Shown: piece after piece, positions 1 to 7,845 of the stretch
How the letters are laid out: every line of letters starts with the position of its first letter
Position numbering within the stretch: position 1 is the first letter of the stretch
Origin: Pseudanabaena sp. FACHB-2040
Lineage (GTDB): Bacteria > Cyanobacteriota > Cyanobacteriia > Phormidesmidales > Phormidesmidaceae
NCBI RefSeq assembly: GCF_014696715.1
Contig: NZ_JACJQO010000005.1
Coordinates: 372,001 to 436,000 of the forward strand
Reading direction: 5' to 3'
DNA: 64,000 nucleotides
The notes under the pieces: generated by a model
Told to the model about the DNA's origin: nothing
What the model saw: only the letters and a program-made list of their open reading frames with translations
Database searches by the model: none
Translations under genes and position numbers: made by a program

Positions 1-1
1 A

Positions 2-1132
2 ATGGCATCTCCTCAAGACAGCTTTATTTTCCTCTTTCTTGATGGGGTGGGTCTAGCGCCTGCCTCAGCTCAAAATCCCCTGGCCGCTGCCAATGCCATC
101 CCCTATCTCACCTCCTTGCTAGGAATGCCGCTGATCCAGGGCTGCGACCAGCAAACCCCCACCCTTCTCTGCAAGCCAATTGATGCCTGCCTGGGGGTTC
201 CTGGCCTGCCCCAGAGCGCCACAGGACAAACCTCCCTCTACACCGGACGCAACGCACCTGAATTTCGAGGGCAGCACCAGACAGGCTTTGCCAATGGCTC
301 ACTGCGGCCACTCATCGAAGAATGGGGTCTGTTTAAGCGGGTACTGCAGCTAGGCGGCACCGCTACGATGGCAAACCTTTACTCGCCCCAGTATTTCGAG
401 GCCATTGCCAACCGCCGCGTGCGCTACTCAGTCGGCACATTGCTCACCCTGACAGCGGGCCTGCCCTTTCGTATGCAGTACGAGTATGAGCAGGGCGAAG
501 CCATTTTTTGGGATATCACGGGTGACTTTGCCCGCTATCGCGGCATTGCCGCTGCGCCCATTACCCCTCAAGAAGCAGGCAAACGCTTGGCAACCCTGGG
601 AGGGCAATACACCGTAACCCTGTTTGAGAGCTACCTGACTGATTTTGCCGGACACGATCAGGACATTGACCAGGCGGTGCGAGTGCTGCAGCTCGTAGAC
701 GCATTTTTAGAAAGCGTCATTACTCACCTACCGAGCCATGTAACGCTGGTTGTATCGAGCGACCACGGCAATCTAGAAGACCTCTCAACCAAAAAGCACA
801 CCCTCAACCCAGTGCCCCTGCTGGTAGTCGGCAAAGCCGCAGCCGCGTTCCAGTCTGTCACCGACCTCACAGGCATCACCCCAACAATTCTTAGCCTGGT
901 AGGACAGTCTCAAAGTGGGCCTGAAAAGTGGCAGAGCATCTTGCAAAGCCTACTAAAATCTTCTCTCCCTCCCTACAAAACTGCCTCATCCCCAGAGAAA
1001 AAAAGGGCCAAAAGCAGCTCAAAATCTCCCTTTTTAGGTGAAATTCGGCGGGGCTTTGCAGAGCAATTGGCCAACAACAAGCTACTCAAGCGCTCGCTCA
1101 ACCCTCTGGCAAAGACTGCGCCGCCTGAGTAA
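2..1132 (+). CDS. Alkaline-phosphatase-superfamily metalloenzyme (iPGM-like domain)
   Basis: Member of the metalloenzyme superfamily that includes phosphoglycerate mutase (iPGM) and alkaline phosphatase; substrate unknown. The metal ligands and nucleophile region are visible in order: D14 in FLFLDGVG, the SATGQT nucleophile loop at 72-77, D214/H218 in TDFAGH, D254/H255 in SSDHGN and H266 in KKHTLNP. After about residue 310 the chain becomes a Lys/Ser-rich tail without a recognisable domain. The ATG lies at base 2, so the true start could lie upstream of the window. The 3' end overlaps the convergent small gene on the minus strand by 35 bp. It is too short and lacks the inserted domain for a full-length iPGM, so a glycolytic role is not implied. 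The superfamily call is secure, the specific function is not. Confidence 0.8.
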   Translation: MASPQDSFIFLFLDGVGLAPASAQNPLAAANAIPYLTSLLGMPLIQGCDQQTPTLLCKPIDACLGVPGLPQSATGQTSLYTGRNAPEFRGQHQTGFANGSLRPLIEEWGLFKRVLQLGGTATMANLYSPQYFEAIANRRVRYSVGTLLTLTAGLPFRMQYEYEQGEAIFWDITGDFARYRGIAAAPITPQEAGKRLATLGGQYTVTLFESYLTDFAGHDQDIDQAVRVLQLVDAFLESVITHLPSHVTLVVSSDHGNLEDLSTKKHTLNPVPLLVVGKAAAAFQSVTDLTGITPTILSLVGQSQSGPEKWQSILQSLLKSSLPPYKTASSPEKKRAKSSSKSPFLGEIRRGFAEQLANNKLLKRSLNPLAKTAPPE

Positions 1133-1460
1133 TTTGAGCCAGCACAGGCCCCAGCGCAGCAGCAGGAAGTCCTTGGTTAGGTTGCAAGGCAACAGCGCTC
1201 TCAACGTCTTCGTGCTCAACTTCAAAAAGAACAACGAAAATCGCACTGGGAATGAGCCGACGCAGCACTTTAACGTGTTCTTCGGCGGCACTGCGTTTGC
1301 GAAAACGGGCAACGGTAATGCGCTGGCAGTGGGGCAACAGACGGATGATGCACCAGGGATAAAGGCGTTCCCTGGAGGGGTCGCTTTGCGAATCGCGATA
1401 AACCATAGGGTTCTCCAAAAATGTAAGCAGGACAAGGGAGCGCAACGCTTGCACAGGCAT
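1098..1460 (-). CDS. Conserved cyanobacterial hypothetical protein (120 aa)
   Basis: No assigned function. The protein has a well-structured core (residues 1-90) with the motif YPWCIIRLLP near residue 39 and a following R-rich stretch ITVARFRKR, and then a low-complexity Ala/Gln tail. I recall similar small proteins in many cyanobacteria (from memory, not searched). I chose the ATG at 1460: a GTG lies five codons upstream, but an AAGG Shine-Dalgarno-like sequence overlaps that GTG and sits about 12 nt before the ATG. The gene runs convergently into the metalloenzyme gene and overlaps it by 35 bp. The plus-strand open frame over the same bases has no recognisable protein features. Confidence 0.6.
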   Translation of the reverse strand: MPVQALRSLVLLTFLENPMVYRDSQSDPSRERLYPWCIIRLLPHCQRITVARFRKRSAAEEHVKVLRRLIPSAIFVVLFEVEHEDVESAVALQPNQGLPAAALGPVLAQITQAAQSLPEG

Positions 1461-1654
1461 CGCACAGCCGGACACCTTGCGAGATGCCCAGTCGCTTATT
1501 GGTTAGAGCGAAGGTTTTGTAAGAAACTAGGAAGGCACAGAAATCATTGCCTCCAGCGGTTTTCCTACCGGAGGTAAATCAAAGGCTTAGCTGTACCTGC
1601 ACTAATCCTCGTGCCAACTAAACAATTTGTCAATACGTCCTGTACAGCTTTGGT

Positions 1655-1897
1655 ATGGTAAGACGCTCACCCCCCAATCCAGGTCAAGACTCCGCATTGA
1701 AAAGGCTTCGGGAAGCGGCTGGGCTTTCCCAGCAGGAACTCGCCAGCCGTATTGGTGTGGGTGTGACCACCATCAGCCGCTGGGAACGTGGCGTCTCCCC
1801 TGCAATGTTGTCTGTCCCGCAAACGAAAGCCCTCTGCCGAGAACTGAGCTTATCAATCGAAGAACTCCCCGACGATTTTGGTCCTATTCAGGGATGA
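1655..1897 (+). CDS. XRE-family helix-turn-helix protein (80 aa)
   Basis: Small DNA-binding protein of the Cro/C1 (XRE) type. The HTH occupies roughly residues 14-45, with the typical LREAAGLSQQELASRIGV first part and TTISRWERG recognition helix. There is no extra effector domain, so it is essentially a bare DNA-binding unit. No strong ribosome binding site is visible before the ATG at 1655. It lies 70 bp upstream of the NERD membrane protein on the same strand and could be co-transcribed with it. It could be an antitoxin- or phage-type regulator, but no toxin or phage gene is adjacent; the target is unknown. Confidence 0.75.
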   Translation: MVRRSPPNPGQDSALKRLREAAGLSQQELASRIGVGVTTISRWERGVSPAMLSVPQTKALCRELSLSIEELPDDFGPIQG

Positions 1898-1967
1898 AGG
1901 CAGGAGATAGATTTCTCGCCTTGCAGGGCAAAGTATAGGGACAACAACGGGATTGCTTTAAGCTGTC

Positions 1968-2669
1968 ATGGCAAAATCAAGCAGTCAAGCTGGGAAAAGC
2001 ATTCGTCACTTGGCAGCGAAGAGAAAAGCGAAGGCAATTCTCTCTTTTATCTCTGCTGGGCTGGTTGCGATCGCTCCGAGTCTGCTCGTCAATGCTTTTA
2101 ACAATTTTCTTGGAGAGATCTCTTCTCTATCAGATCAAGCTCAAGACCCTGTTCTTCAAGTTTCGATCTACTTTTACCTGTTGTTTTTCCTAATCACTCT
2201 AGGGTTTATCTTCAATGGCTTTCACCTGCTGAAGCGAGCAAGACACGCTGATCAGGGAGCAAAAGGCGAAGAAGACACCGCCCAAGCCTTGAGACCGCTT
2301 GAGCGAGAGGGTTGGCAAATAGAGTACAACCTTCGCTTAAAAGGTGGATTAGGGGATGCCGATATCGTCTGCACCTCTCCCAAAAAGCAAACCTACGCAA
2401 TTGATGTAAAGTCTCACCGAGGCGAAGTTTTTACCAACGGCACTCAGCTCCAGCGCCGCATGGGGCACTCGACTTATCCCTTTGAAAAAGACTTTCTCAA
2501 CGGGGCCATGCGGCAAGCCTTGCAGGTGAAAGAGCAGAAGTCACTGCGCTTTGTTACCCCTATCGTTGCGTTTTCAGCAGCAAAGGTTTCAGTGCCTCCT
2601 GAGAAGCTGCGCGGCGTTTATGTCGTTGAAACAGCCAAGCTGGTGGTTCTACTAAAAGCGCTGGGATGA
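1968..2669 (+). CDS. Membrane-anchored NERD (nuclease-related) domain protein
   Basis: Two hydrophobic membrane segments (about residues 23-43 and 64-84) precede a NERD domain starting near residue 97 (GAKGEEDTAQAL). The domain shows the PD-(D/E)XK-like arrangement: an acidic residue in GLGDADIV (128-134) and D146-x-K148 in AIDVKSHRG. The catalytic acidic residue before the lysine is Asp rather than the more usual Glu. The NERD fold is related to restriction-type nucleases; activity on DNA or RNA is an inference from the family. The nuclease-like domain would lie on the cytoplasmic side after the second segment. No strong Shine-Dalgarno sequence precedes the ATG. It follows the XRE regulator gene. 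Confidence 0.75.
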   Translation: MAKSSSQAGKSIRHLAAKRKAKAILSFISAGLVAIAPSLLVNAFNNFLGEISSLSDQAQDPVLQVSIYFYLLFFLITLGFIFNGFHLLKRARHADQGAKGEEDTAQALRPLEREGWQIEYNLRLKGGLGDADIVCTSPKKQTYAIDVKSHRGEVFTNGTQLQRRMGHSTYPFEKDFLNGAMRQALQVKEQKSLRFVTPIVAFSAAKVSVPPEKLRGVYVVETAKLVVLLKALG

Positions 2670-2712
2670 AGTCGCGATCGCAACCAATTCATCGGTCATT
2701 TAGGCACTCATT

Positions 2713-2730
2713 AAGAATAATATATTCTTT
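2713..2730 (+). terminator. AT-only hairpin after NERD gene
   Basis: AAGAATA (2713-2719) and TATTCTT (2723-2729) form a 7-bp stem with a 3-nt loop, followed by T. The stem contains no run of GC pairs, so it would be a weak terminator. The surrounding 2670-2964 region is AT-rich and otherwise shows only the start region of the next gene. Confidence 0.3.
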
Positions 2731-2964
2731 CATCGGGAAATAAAGAAATAGCAACTTTCCCCTGTTTATCCCTTACAAAACATTGCGATAGGCGAACTGT
2801 TTCTTCCAGAAGCCTTGCTAGCAGGCTCTTTGCAGAGCAGTTCTGATTAAATTCGCTAAACTAGAGCGAGATCAGATGCCCTTGCAGAAATCTAAAGAAA
2901 ATATTAAAAAGAGGGCAGGGCTATATGCTTAGCCTGTTCTAACCCACTCCCACCTGGAGGAATC

Positions 2965-3186
2965 ATGGACACCTCTTCTCTTGTTCGAGTGCTGTGGCAC
3001 GTTATCGAGGAGACAGAGCCCAATTTACTGATGGGAGGAGAAGACACGCTGCTAGTGCGGCAAGTTTTACACGCCTTAGAAAATCGGCTCTGGCTCAACG
3101 GCGATGAAAAAAACTTTATTACTCACTACATGCGCTCAAAAATGCCTTTGATTAGAGATATGGCAAGCGCGCGATTTCAGGAATGA
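2965..3186 (+). CDS. Conserved hypothetical protein (73 aa)
   Basis: Small soluble, predicted helical protein of unknown function. It has a strong Shine-Dalgarno (GGAGG at 2956-2960) with good spacing to the ATG, which fixes the start. Its stop overlaps the start of the HAD gene as ATGA (3183-3186), indicating translational coupling, so it probably acts with or regulates that phosphatase. It has no Cys motif, signal peptide or membrane segment. Confidence 0.7.
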   Translation: MDTSSLVRVLWHVIEETEPNLLMGGEDTLLVRQVLHALENRLWLNGDEKNFITHYMRSKMPLIRDMASARFQE

Positions 3187-3947
3187 CGCAGCTACAAGCT
3201 TTAATTTTTGACGTAGATGGCACTCTGGCGGAGACCGAACGCGACGGGCACCGCCTCGCCTTCAACCAAGCATTTGCCGACTTTAATTTGGGCTGGGACT
3301 GGTCTGTTGGCCTCTACGGCAGGCTCCTAAGCGTGGCTGGAGGCAAAGAGCGCATCCGCCACTACGTAGAGCACTATCAGTCCTCCTTCGTGCCTGAACC
3401 AGACATGACAGCGTTTTGCACGGCGCTGCATCAGGCTAAAACCGAGCACTTCAAGGCCATTCTGCAGGCTGGGGCCATTCCCCTACGGCCCGGCGTCCAG
3501 CGGCTCATTCAAAATGCACGCAAACATGGGGTGAGGCTTGCGATCGCAACCACCGGCACCCTAGACAACGTACTGGCTCTACTACAAGCAACCCTCGGCC
3601 CAGAGGCACCCGACTGGTTTGAGGTAATTGCTGCTGGCGACATCGTCCCCGAAAAGAAACCAGCCCCCGACATCTACCTCTACACCCTCGACAAAATGGC
3701 CCTCGCCCCCGAGCACTGTCTAGTCATCGAAGACAGCCACCAGGGCCTCATTGCCGCCACCCGCGCTGGCCTCAACACCGTCGTCACCGTCAACGACTAT
3801 ACCCGCCACCACGACATGTCTGCCGCCCGCCTAGTACTCAATCACCTCGGCGACCCTCACCGCCCCTTCAAAGCCCTATCAGGCAATACCCGCCAAGCCT
3901 ACTACTTCACCCTAGAACTAGCCAAATCCCTACTCAAAACCCCCTAA
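3183..3947 (+). CDS. HAD-superfamily (CbbY-like) hydrolase
   Basis: Haloacid-dehalogenase-type phosphatase or phosphomutase. Motif I is DVDGTLAET with D10 as nucleophile and D12 as acid/base; the Thr of motif II lies in LAIATTGT; the motif III Lys is in PEKKPAPDIY; motif IV is VIEDSHQG. The cap domain between residues 15 and 90 and the overall sequence resemble the CbbY group, linked in photoautotrophs to xylulose-1,5-bisphosphate or other sugar-phosphate clearance (family knowledge; substrate not proven here). It is translationally coupled to the 73-aa gene upstream. TenA follows after a C-rich repeat. The last 150 bases are unusually C-rich on the coding strand and merge into that repeat. 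Confidence 0.85.
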   Translation: MTQLQALIFDVDGTLAETERDGHRLAFNQAFADFNLGWDWSVGLYGRLLSVAGGKERIRHYVEHYQSSFVPEPDMTAFCTALHQAKTEHFKAILQAGAIPLRPGVQRLIQNARKHGVRLAIATTGTLDNVLALLQATLGPEAPDWFEVIAAGDIVPEKKPAPDIYLYTLDKMALAPEHCLVIEDSHQGLIAATRAGLNTVVTVNDYTRHHDMSAARLVLNHLGDPHRPFKALSGNTRQAYYFTLELAKSLLKTP

Positions 3948-4037
3948 CCCTCCCCATCTCCCCCACCCTCTCCATCTCCTCCACCCTCCCCCTCTCCCCC
4001 ACCCTCTCCATCTCCTCCACCCTCTCCATCTCCCCCC
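3948..4037 (+). repeat. C-rich tandem minisatellite between HAD gene and tenA
   Basis: Almost pure C/T/A sequence made of imperfect units such as CCCTCTCCATCTCCTCCA and CTCCCCCACCCTC. It begins at the HAD stop codon and runs into the tenA start. It belongs to the same family of C-rich or G-rich tracts seen at 16.9, 19.1-19.3, 29.7-29.9, 36.9-37.0 and 45.7-45.9 kb. Confidence 0.85.
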
Positions 4038-4661
4038 ATGCCCCTCTCCCACCAGCTCTGGCAAGCCAACGAAGACCTCGCCCTAGCCTGTCTGCATCAT
4101 CCTTTTGTCCAGGGGATTGGCGACGGCAGCCTGCCAGAGCGCAAGTTTGCTCACTATGTCGGTCAAGACGCCTTCTTTCTCGAAGCTTTTGCCCGTGCCT
4201 ATAGCCTAGCTGCAGCTAAAGCCCCAACTTGGGATGGGTTCCAGATTTTTCATGGCCTAGCTGAGGGCGTGCTGCAAGAGCTGAACCTGCACAAGGGCTA
4301 TGCCCAGACTTGGGGCGTTGACCTGCATCAAGTCAGCCCTGCCGGGGCTACCCGGCAATACACCGACTTTCTGCTCGCTACAGCTTGGAGCCAGGATGTG
4401 GGTCTGACTGCTGTAGCCATGTCGCCCTGCATGCGGCTCTATGCCTACCTGGGCCAGTCTCTAGCCCAAGCAGGCATTCCCGATCACCCCTACAGCAACT
4501 GGATCAAGACCTACAGCAGCAGCGACTTTGAGCCGCTGGCCCAGCAGCTAGAGCAGCTAGTCGAAGCCTACGCCCAAGACAGCGCTCTGACGCAATCTAC
4601 CTACCGCTACGCTATGCAGTGTGAGCGGGATTTTTTTGAGGCAGCCTGGCAGGTGAGTTAA
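4038..4661 (+). CDS. tenA: TenA-family thiaminase II / aminopyrimidine aminohydrolase
   Basis: TenA hydrolyses thiamine breakdown products, releasing hydroxymethylpyrimidine for thiamine salvage. This is the TenA_C type, with the active-site Cys present: C131 in AMSPCMRLYAYLG. D44 in YVGQDAFFL and a C-terminal Glu in MQCERDFFEAAW (about 195-204) correspond to the other catalytic positions. The 207-aa length is close to the normal size. The start ATG lies at the very end of a C-rich repeat and no normal Shine-Dalgarno is possible there, so translation may depend on the upstream message. A G-rich tract follows the stop. A HAD phosphatase lies upstream; TenA and HAD activities are combined in plant thiamine salvage, but the pairing here may be coincidental. 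Confidence 0.85.
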   Translation: MPLSHQLWQANEDLALACLHHPFVQGIGDGSLPERKFAHYVGQDAFFLEAFARAYSLAAAKAPTWDGFQIFHGLAEGVLQELNLHKGYAQTWGVDLHQVSPAGATRQYTDFLLATAWSQDVGLTAVAMSPCMRLYAYLGQSLAQAGIPDHPYSNWIKTYSSSDFEPLAQQLEQLVEAYAQDSALTQSTYRYAMQCERDFFEAAWQVS

Positions 4662-4695
4662 GGGGCGTGGATGGGTGGGAGAGTGGACGGGGTTG
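4662..4695 (+). repeat. G-rich tract following tenA
   Basis: Immediately after the tenA stop the coding strand turns G-rich (units like GTGGATGGGTGGGAGAGTGG), complementary in character to the C-rich tract upstream of tenA, so the gene is bracketed by inverted low-complexity arms. Confidence 0.7.
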
Positions 4696-4726
4696 AGCTA
4701 GATGGTGCGATCGCACATTCCACCAA

Positions 4727-6055
4727 TCAAAGCGTTTGCCCAATATCCGCCAAAGCCCGACAGATATTGCTGAACAAAGGACGCTGAGACAGATCAGGAG
4801 TCATGCAGCGTTCCTGTAGCTGGCGAAGACCGTCAAAAGCCTCTGCTTGGGCAGCCATATCAGTTAGCTGGCAGCGATCTAGCAAGTCTTCAAGCATGCA
4901 CCCAAAGGCCCTCACCTCCAACCGCTCCAGAGCTGCCCCGCGAACCGGATCATTCAAGTCGTAAAACGAAGCTGCGCCAAAATCACCCAGAAGGCTGTCT
5001 CCGGCTTCATTCACCAAAGTGTTGTGAGGGTAGAGATCGCCATGCATAATACCTCGGGCATGGAGATGTGCTGCCGCCGCCGCAATTCCCCCAGCAATCC
5101 GTAGTGCAGCCGCCAGCGAAAAAGACGTGCCCGGCTCATAGGTGTCTCGGGTGCAGCTATCTAGACTGGGCGGATTCCCAAGGTTCTGATAATCCGCAGG
5201 AATAAACGGAAATACCAGCCCCGCCTTACCCTCAGGAGCGTTAACCAACTTGCCCAAAACGCTAACCAAATTACTGTGCGTTCCAGCCGCTATGCAGGCC
5301 CGCATTTCATCTGCAGGCAAACCATCACTCGTGATCTCACCTTTGAAGACTTTGACGGCAACTTCTCTGCTATCTTGCCCAACCTGCCAAAGGCCCTTTG
5401 AGATCACGCCAGAAGCCCCCTGGCCCAGAGTGCCTTCTAGGGTGATATCTGCCCAGTCAATATTTGTCAGCGGTGAACTGACCGGAGAACCCGCACTGCA
5501 GAAAGGGTTGCCCGAGTAAGCTAGCCAAGATAAGCGAGGCAGAGTCAACAGCCAGCCTGGTAGCTGCTCAAGCCGATTGGCCGCCAGCCGCACTAGCTCT
5601 AGATGGGTGCAGGCAGCCATTTGGTCAGGTAGCGATCGCAATCGATTACCCGCCAGCATTAGCTTTTGCAGTTTTTTCAGGTGGCCCATCGAAGCAGGCA
5701 GCTGCTCAATCTGGTTATCGGTCAGGATCAGCCAGCGAGTGGTCAAAGGCAGCGCCTGATCTGCAACAGTCCTAATCTGATTGGCTTTAAAGCCGATCAT
5801 CGAGAGGTTAGGGCACCGGGAAAGAACCTCTGGAATCTCCTCAAACTCGTTGTTGTTGAAGAAGACAACTCTAAGGTTTTTTAACTGGCAAAACTCATCT
5901 GGCAAAGACTTGAGATGATTGTTCGACAAGTCCAAAATCTCTAGAGACTCGGCCAGATCCAAAATCTCTAAGGGAAATTGAGTTAGCCCACAGGAAAGAT
6001 CAAGCCTTTGAGCATCTATAGTTTGATTAGATTGAAGTAAATCTAATGTTTTCAT
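4727..6055 (-). CDS. Leucine-rich-repeat protein fused to a kinase domain with HGD motif
   Basis: The N-terminal half (about residues 15-185) carries roughly seven leucine-rich repeats of the LxxLxLxxNxLxxLP type. The C-terminal half is an Hanks-type kinase: glycine loop TLGQGASGVISKG near 209, Lys in VAVKVF near 235, catalytic loop MHGDLYPHNTL near 337-347, and GDFGAASF near 357. The usual HRD is HGD, a substitution typical of RD-minus kinases, while Asp and Asn are kept. I chose ATG 6055 because homologous-looking sequence begins there; an upstream ATG at 6130 would add 25 residues without features. No membrane segment, so cytoplasmic. The target and any partner are unknown. Confidence 0.8.
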   Translation of the reverse strand: MKTLDLLQSNQTIDAQRLDLSCGLTQFPLEILDLAESLEILDLSNNHLKSLPDEFCQLKNLRVVFFNNNEFEEIPEVLSRCPNLSMIGFKANQIRTVADQALPLTTRWLILTDNQIEQLPASMGHLKKLQKLMLAGNRLRSLPDQMAACTHLELVRLAANRLEQLPGWLLTLPRLSWLAYSGNPFCSAGSPVSSPLTNIDWADITLEGTLGQGASGVISKGLWQVGQDSREVAVKVFKGEITSDGLPADEMRACIAAGTHSNLVSVLGKLVNAPEGKAGLVFPFIPADYQNLGNPPSLDSCTRDTYEPGTSFSLAAALRIAGGIAAAAAHLHARGIMHGDLYPHNTLVNEAGDSLLGDFGAASFYDLNDPVRGAALERLEVRAFGCMLEDLLDRCQLTDMAAQAEAFDGLRQLQERCMTPDLSQRPLFSNICRALADIGQTL

Positions 6056-6243
6056 ATATCGTCTGCCGTAGCTGTTTGGGTCTGTATTCGTGCCTCGCTT
6101 AATATGGCATTGGAACAGATCCGCTGGCATTGACGTATAAAGCTTTGATAAATGCTTGCGCCTTTCTTGTTCCGGCCTCTCCTGATGCCTTCCTGCCGAC
6201 GCTTATCCCCATAGGCCCAATGAAGCGTAGGTCACCAAGAAAC

Positions 6244-6269
6244 AAAAAAACTGGGTGAGACGACCCAGC
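6244..6269 (-). terminator. Rho-independent terminator of rbp-rpsU
   Basis: On the minus strand CTGGGT-cgtctc-ACCCAG (plus 6251-6268) is followed by a run of seven T. It lies about 90 bp after the rpsU stop. Confidence 0.8.
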
Positions 6270-6359
6270 TTAAGGTGTTCCACAGAGCAGTCTTTGCAAG
6301 CGCTAAAACAGCCCTAAAGGACAGGAACAGATAAAAATAAATTAGATAGGCAGCGAACC

Positions 6360-6548
6360 TTAGTACCGAAAACGGGCTTTTTGCTTTTTGTGCTTCGCCA
6401 GTTCTTTACGCTTGCGCTTCTCGATTGGGGTTTCGAACTGACGGTTTTTCTTCATATCAGAGAAAATGCCCGCCTTCGAAACTTGGCGCTTAAACCGGCG
6501 CAGAGCCGATTCAATTCCCTCATTTTCTCCAAGAATAACTTGGGCCAT
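6360..6548 (-). CDS. rpsU: 30S ribosomal protein S21
   Basis: Component of the small ribosomal subunit, 62 aa, starting [20 protein letters not shown] and ending in the Lys/Arg-rich tail typical of S21. It lies 100 bp downstream of the RRM RNA-binding gene on the same strand. This rbp-rpsU order is a recurrent cyanobacterial arrangement, and in studied species the two are co-transcribed and cold-responsive (literature knowledge, not visible here). A terminator follows. Confidence 0.95.
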   Translation of the reverse strand: MAQVILGENEGIESALRRFKRQVSKAGIFSDMKKNRQFETPIEKRKRKELAKHKKQKARFRY

Positions 6549-6648
6549 TCAAATCTCCTCACAAATCACCTGGACATAAAAAAGCAGTGGCAAAGCAGCA
6601 CCCTCTCTTTGTCCACGGAGTTGAGCAGTAAGCCGTTAGGCTGGAGAT

Positions 6649-6969
6649 TTAGTAGCGTCGAGCACCACCGCCACCACCGCCGCCGCCTTTCCGATTGCCC
6701 CAACCGCCTTCAGAAGACCCTCTGGGTTCACGAGGTTTGGCTTTATTGACCTTCATGTCACGGCCCATCCACTCGGCTCCATCTAAAGCTTCGATGGCGG
6801 CAGTTTCTTCTTCCTCGGTTTCCATCTCAACAAAGGCAAAGCCACGAAAGCGCCCCGTTTCCCGATCTACTGGCAGCTGTACTCGCTTGACCGTGCCATA
6901 CTCTGCAAAAACTTCACTGAGGTCTGCTTCCGTTGCTTCAAAGGAAAGATTGCCAACATAGATAGACAT
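6649..6969 (-). CDS. rbp: RRM-type glycine-rich RNA-binding protein
   Basis: Single RNA-recognition motif (residues 1-80) with RNP2 IYVGNL at 3-8 and RNP1 RGFAFVEM near 43-50, followed by a Gly-rich tail ending in [10 protein letters not shown]. This matches cyanobacterial Rbp proteins (A/B/D), which are cold-induced or bind thylakoid-related mRNAs depending on the paralog. The ATG at 6969 is chosen because the RRM begins right there. Downstream is rpsU. The 253 bp between this start and nrtS probably contains a long 5' UTR, as usual for this family. Which paralog it is cannot be told. Confidence 0.9.
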   Translation of the reverse strand: MSIYVGNLSFEATEADLSEVFAEYGTVKRVQLPVDRETGRFRGFAFVEMETEEEETAAIEALDGAEWMGRDMKVNKAKPREPRGSSEGGWGNRKGGGGGGGGARRY

Positions 6970-7222
6970 ACGCATCTCTAGAATGAGGGGGCCTTGAGAC
7001 TTAGATCCGGAGAGACGCTGAAAAAACGAATTACACAACCGAAGTAAATCCTATCCGTAACATTAACACACTCAACTCCAGACCCAATCACTATTAACAA
7101 TTTCCTAAAGTCGCTGACGATATACTCGGGGCCAAAGGGCATGCCCCCAATGCTCCGGCTGTCAACAGCAGTTGTCAGATAATGGGCGCGTTTGAGTTGA
7201 GTACAATACGGCACTTATAAGC

Positions 7223-7510
7223 ATGAAGGGATATTTGCTAGCTCTGGTTGACCCTGAGTTTCGCTTGGGGGCTATAAAAGTAGCTCTGGTTGTCGGCAGC
7301 CTGCTGTTTACGATCAATCATGGTCCTGCCTTGATGCAGCAAGATATGACGATTAGCCGTTGGCTGGCAGGCACGTTCACCTATGTTGTTCCCTACTGTG
7401 TCAATGTGCATGGGCAGTACGCCAGTCGTCTCCGCCGGAAACATTGCCCGATCTCTATAGAGGCTCCTTCGGAGGAGCTGCCTCTCGGGTCGGGGCGTCA
7501 GAATCGGTAG
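7223..7510 (+). CDS. nrtS: NrtS-family nitrate/nitrite transporter (small membrane protein)
   Basis: Resembles NrtS, a short bacterial transporter shown in some cyanobacteria and other bacteria to move nitrate/nitrite. The diagnostic part is residues 8-62: a first hydrophobic helix (IKVALVVGSLLFTINHGPAL) and a second one around AGTFTYVVPYCVNVHGQYA. NrtS can act as one or two subunits; only one copy is present here. The tail after residue 66 is polar and unlike the core. It is divergent from rbp. A possible -10 TACAAT lies at 7202-7207. No GTAN8TAC NtcA box is seen between the two divergent genes. Confidence 0.75.
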   Translation: MKGYLLALVDPEFRLGAIKVALVVGSLLFTINHGPALMQQDMTISRWLAGTFTYVVPYCVNVHGQYASRLRRKHCPISIEAPSEELPLGSGRQNR

Positions 7511-7586
7511 TGCTGCCTGCTGGCCGCAGCGAAAGTTTCTTTAACAGATGCGCTGCCCATTTTAATATGCTGCTAAACATAAATAA

Positions 7587-7606
7587 CCCCGGCATTTCTG
7601 CCGGGG
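7587..7606. terminator. GC-rich hairpin after nrtS
   Basis: CCCCGGCA (7587-7594), loop TTTC, TGCCGGGG (7599-7606). The stem is strong. There is only a weak T-rich stretch on the minus-strand side, so it may act in both directions. Confidence 0.55.
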
Positions 7607-7728
7607 CGGATTACTCATAAAGGGTTAATTTAAGAAGCCTTTGGGCTTAAAACTAATGTAGCTGCTTCTAGGGCGACAGGCTGTAAACCCTCAGTGAAGC
7701 TCTATAAAGTAATCCCAAATTTGATAGT

Positions 7729-7845
7729 CTAGCCGGCTGAGCTATGAATGGACTTCTGAGTAGCTACCGACTTCACCGCGACCCAAGGGGTTGCTGCCGC
7801 TTTTTCCTCTTCCTTCTCACCAAACAGCTTGCTTAAGAAGCCCAT
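7729..7845 (-). CDS. Candidate small protein, 38 aa
   Basis: Reads from ATG at 7845 to TAG at 7729. It begins MGFLSKLFGEKEEEKAAA, an amphipathic N-terminus then a charged run, and continues with TPWVAVKSVATQKS. The codons look like real coding sequence (few rare choices), but no good Shine-Dalgarno is present; an AGGGA lies about 20 nt upstream. Function unknown; the amphipathic start could attach to membranes. Could be chance. Confidence 0.4.
   Translation of the reverse strand: MGFLSKLFGEKEEEKAAATPWVAVKSVATQKSIHSSAG

Noticed and set aside
1038-1577. 180-codon plus-strand frame
   Set aside because: Lies opposite the better-looking small protein gene and its translation shows no domain or conserved pattern.
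3948-4037. Tandem repeats as a possible CRISPR array
   Set aside because: Units are low-complexity C-rich, without unique spacers of constant length and without cas genes.
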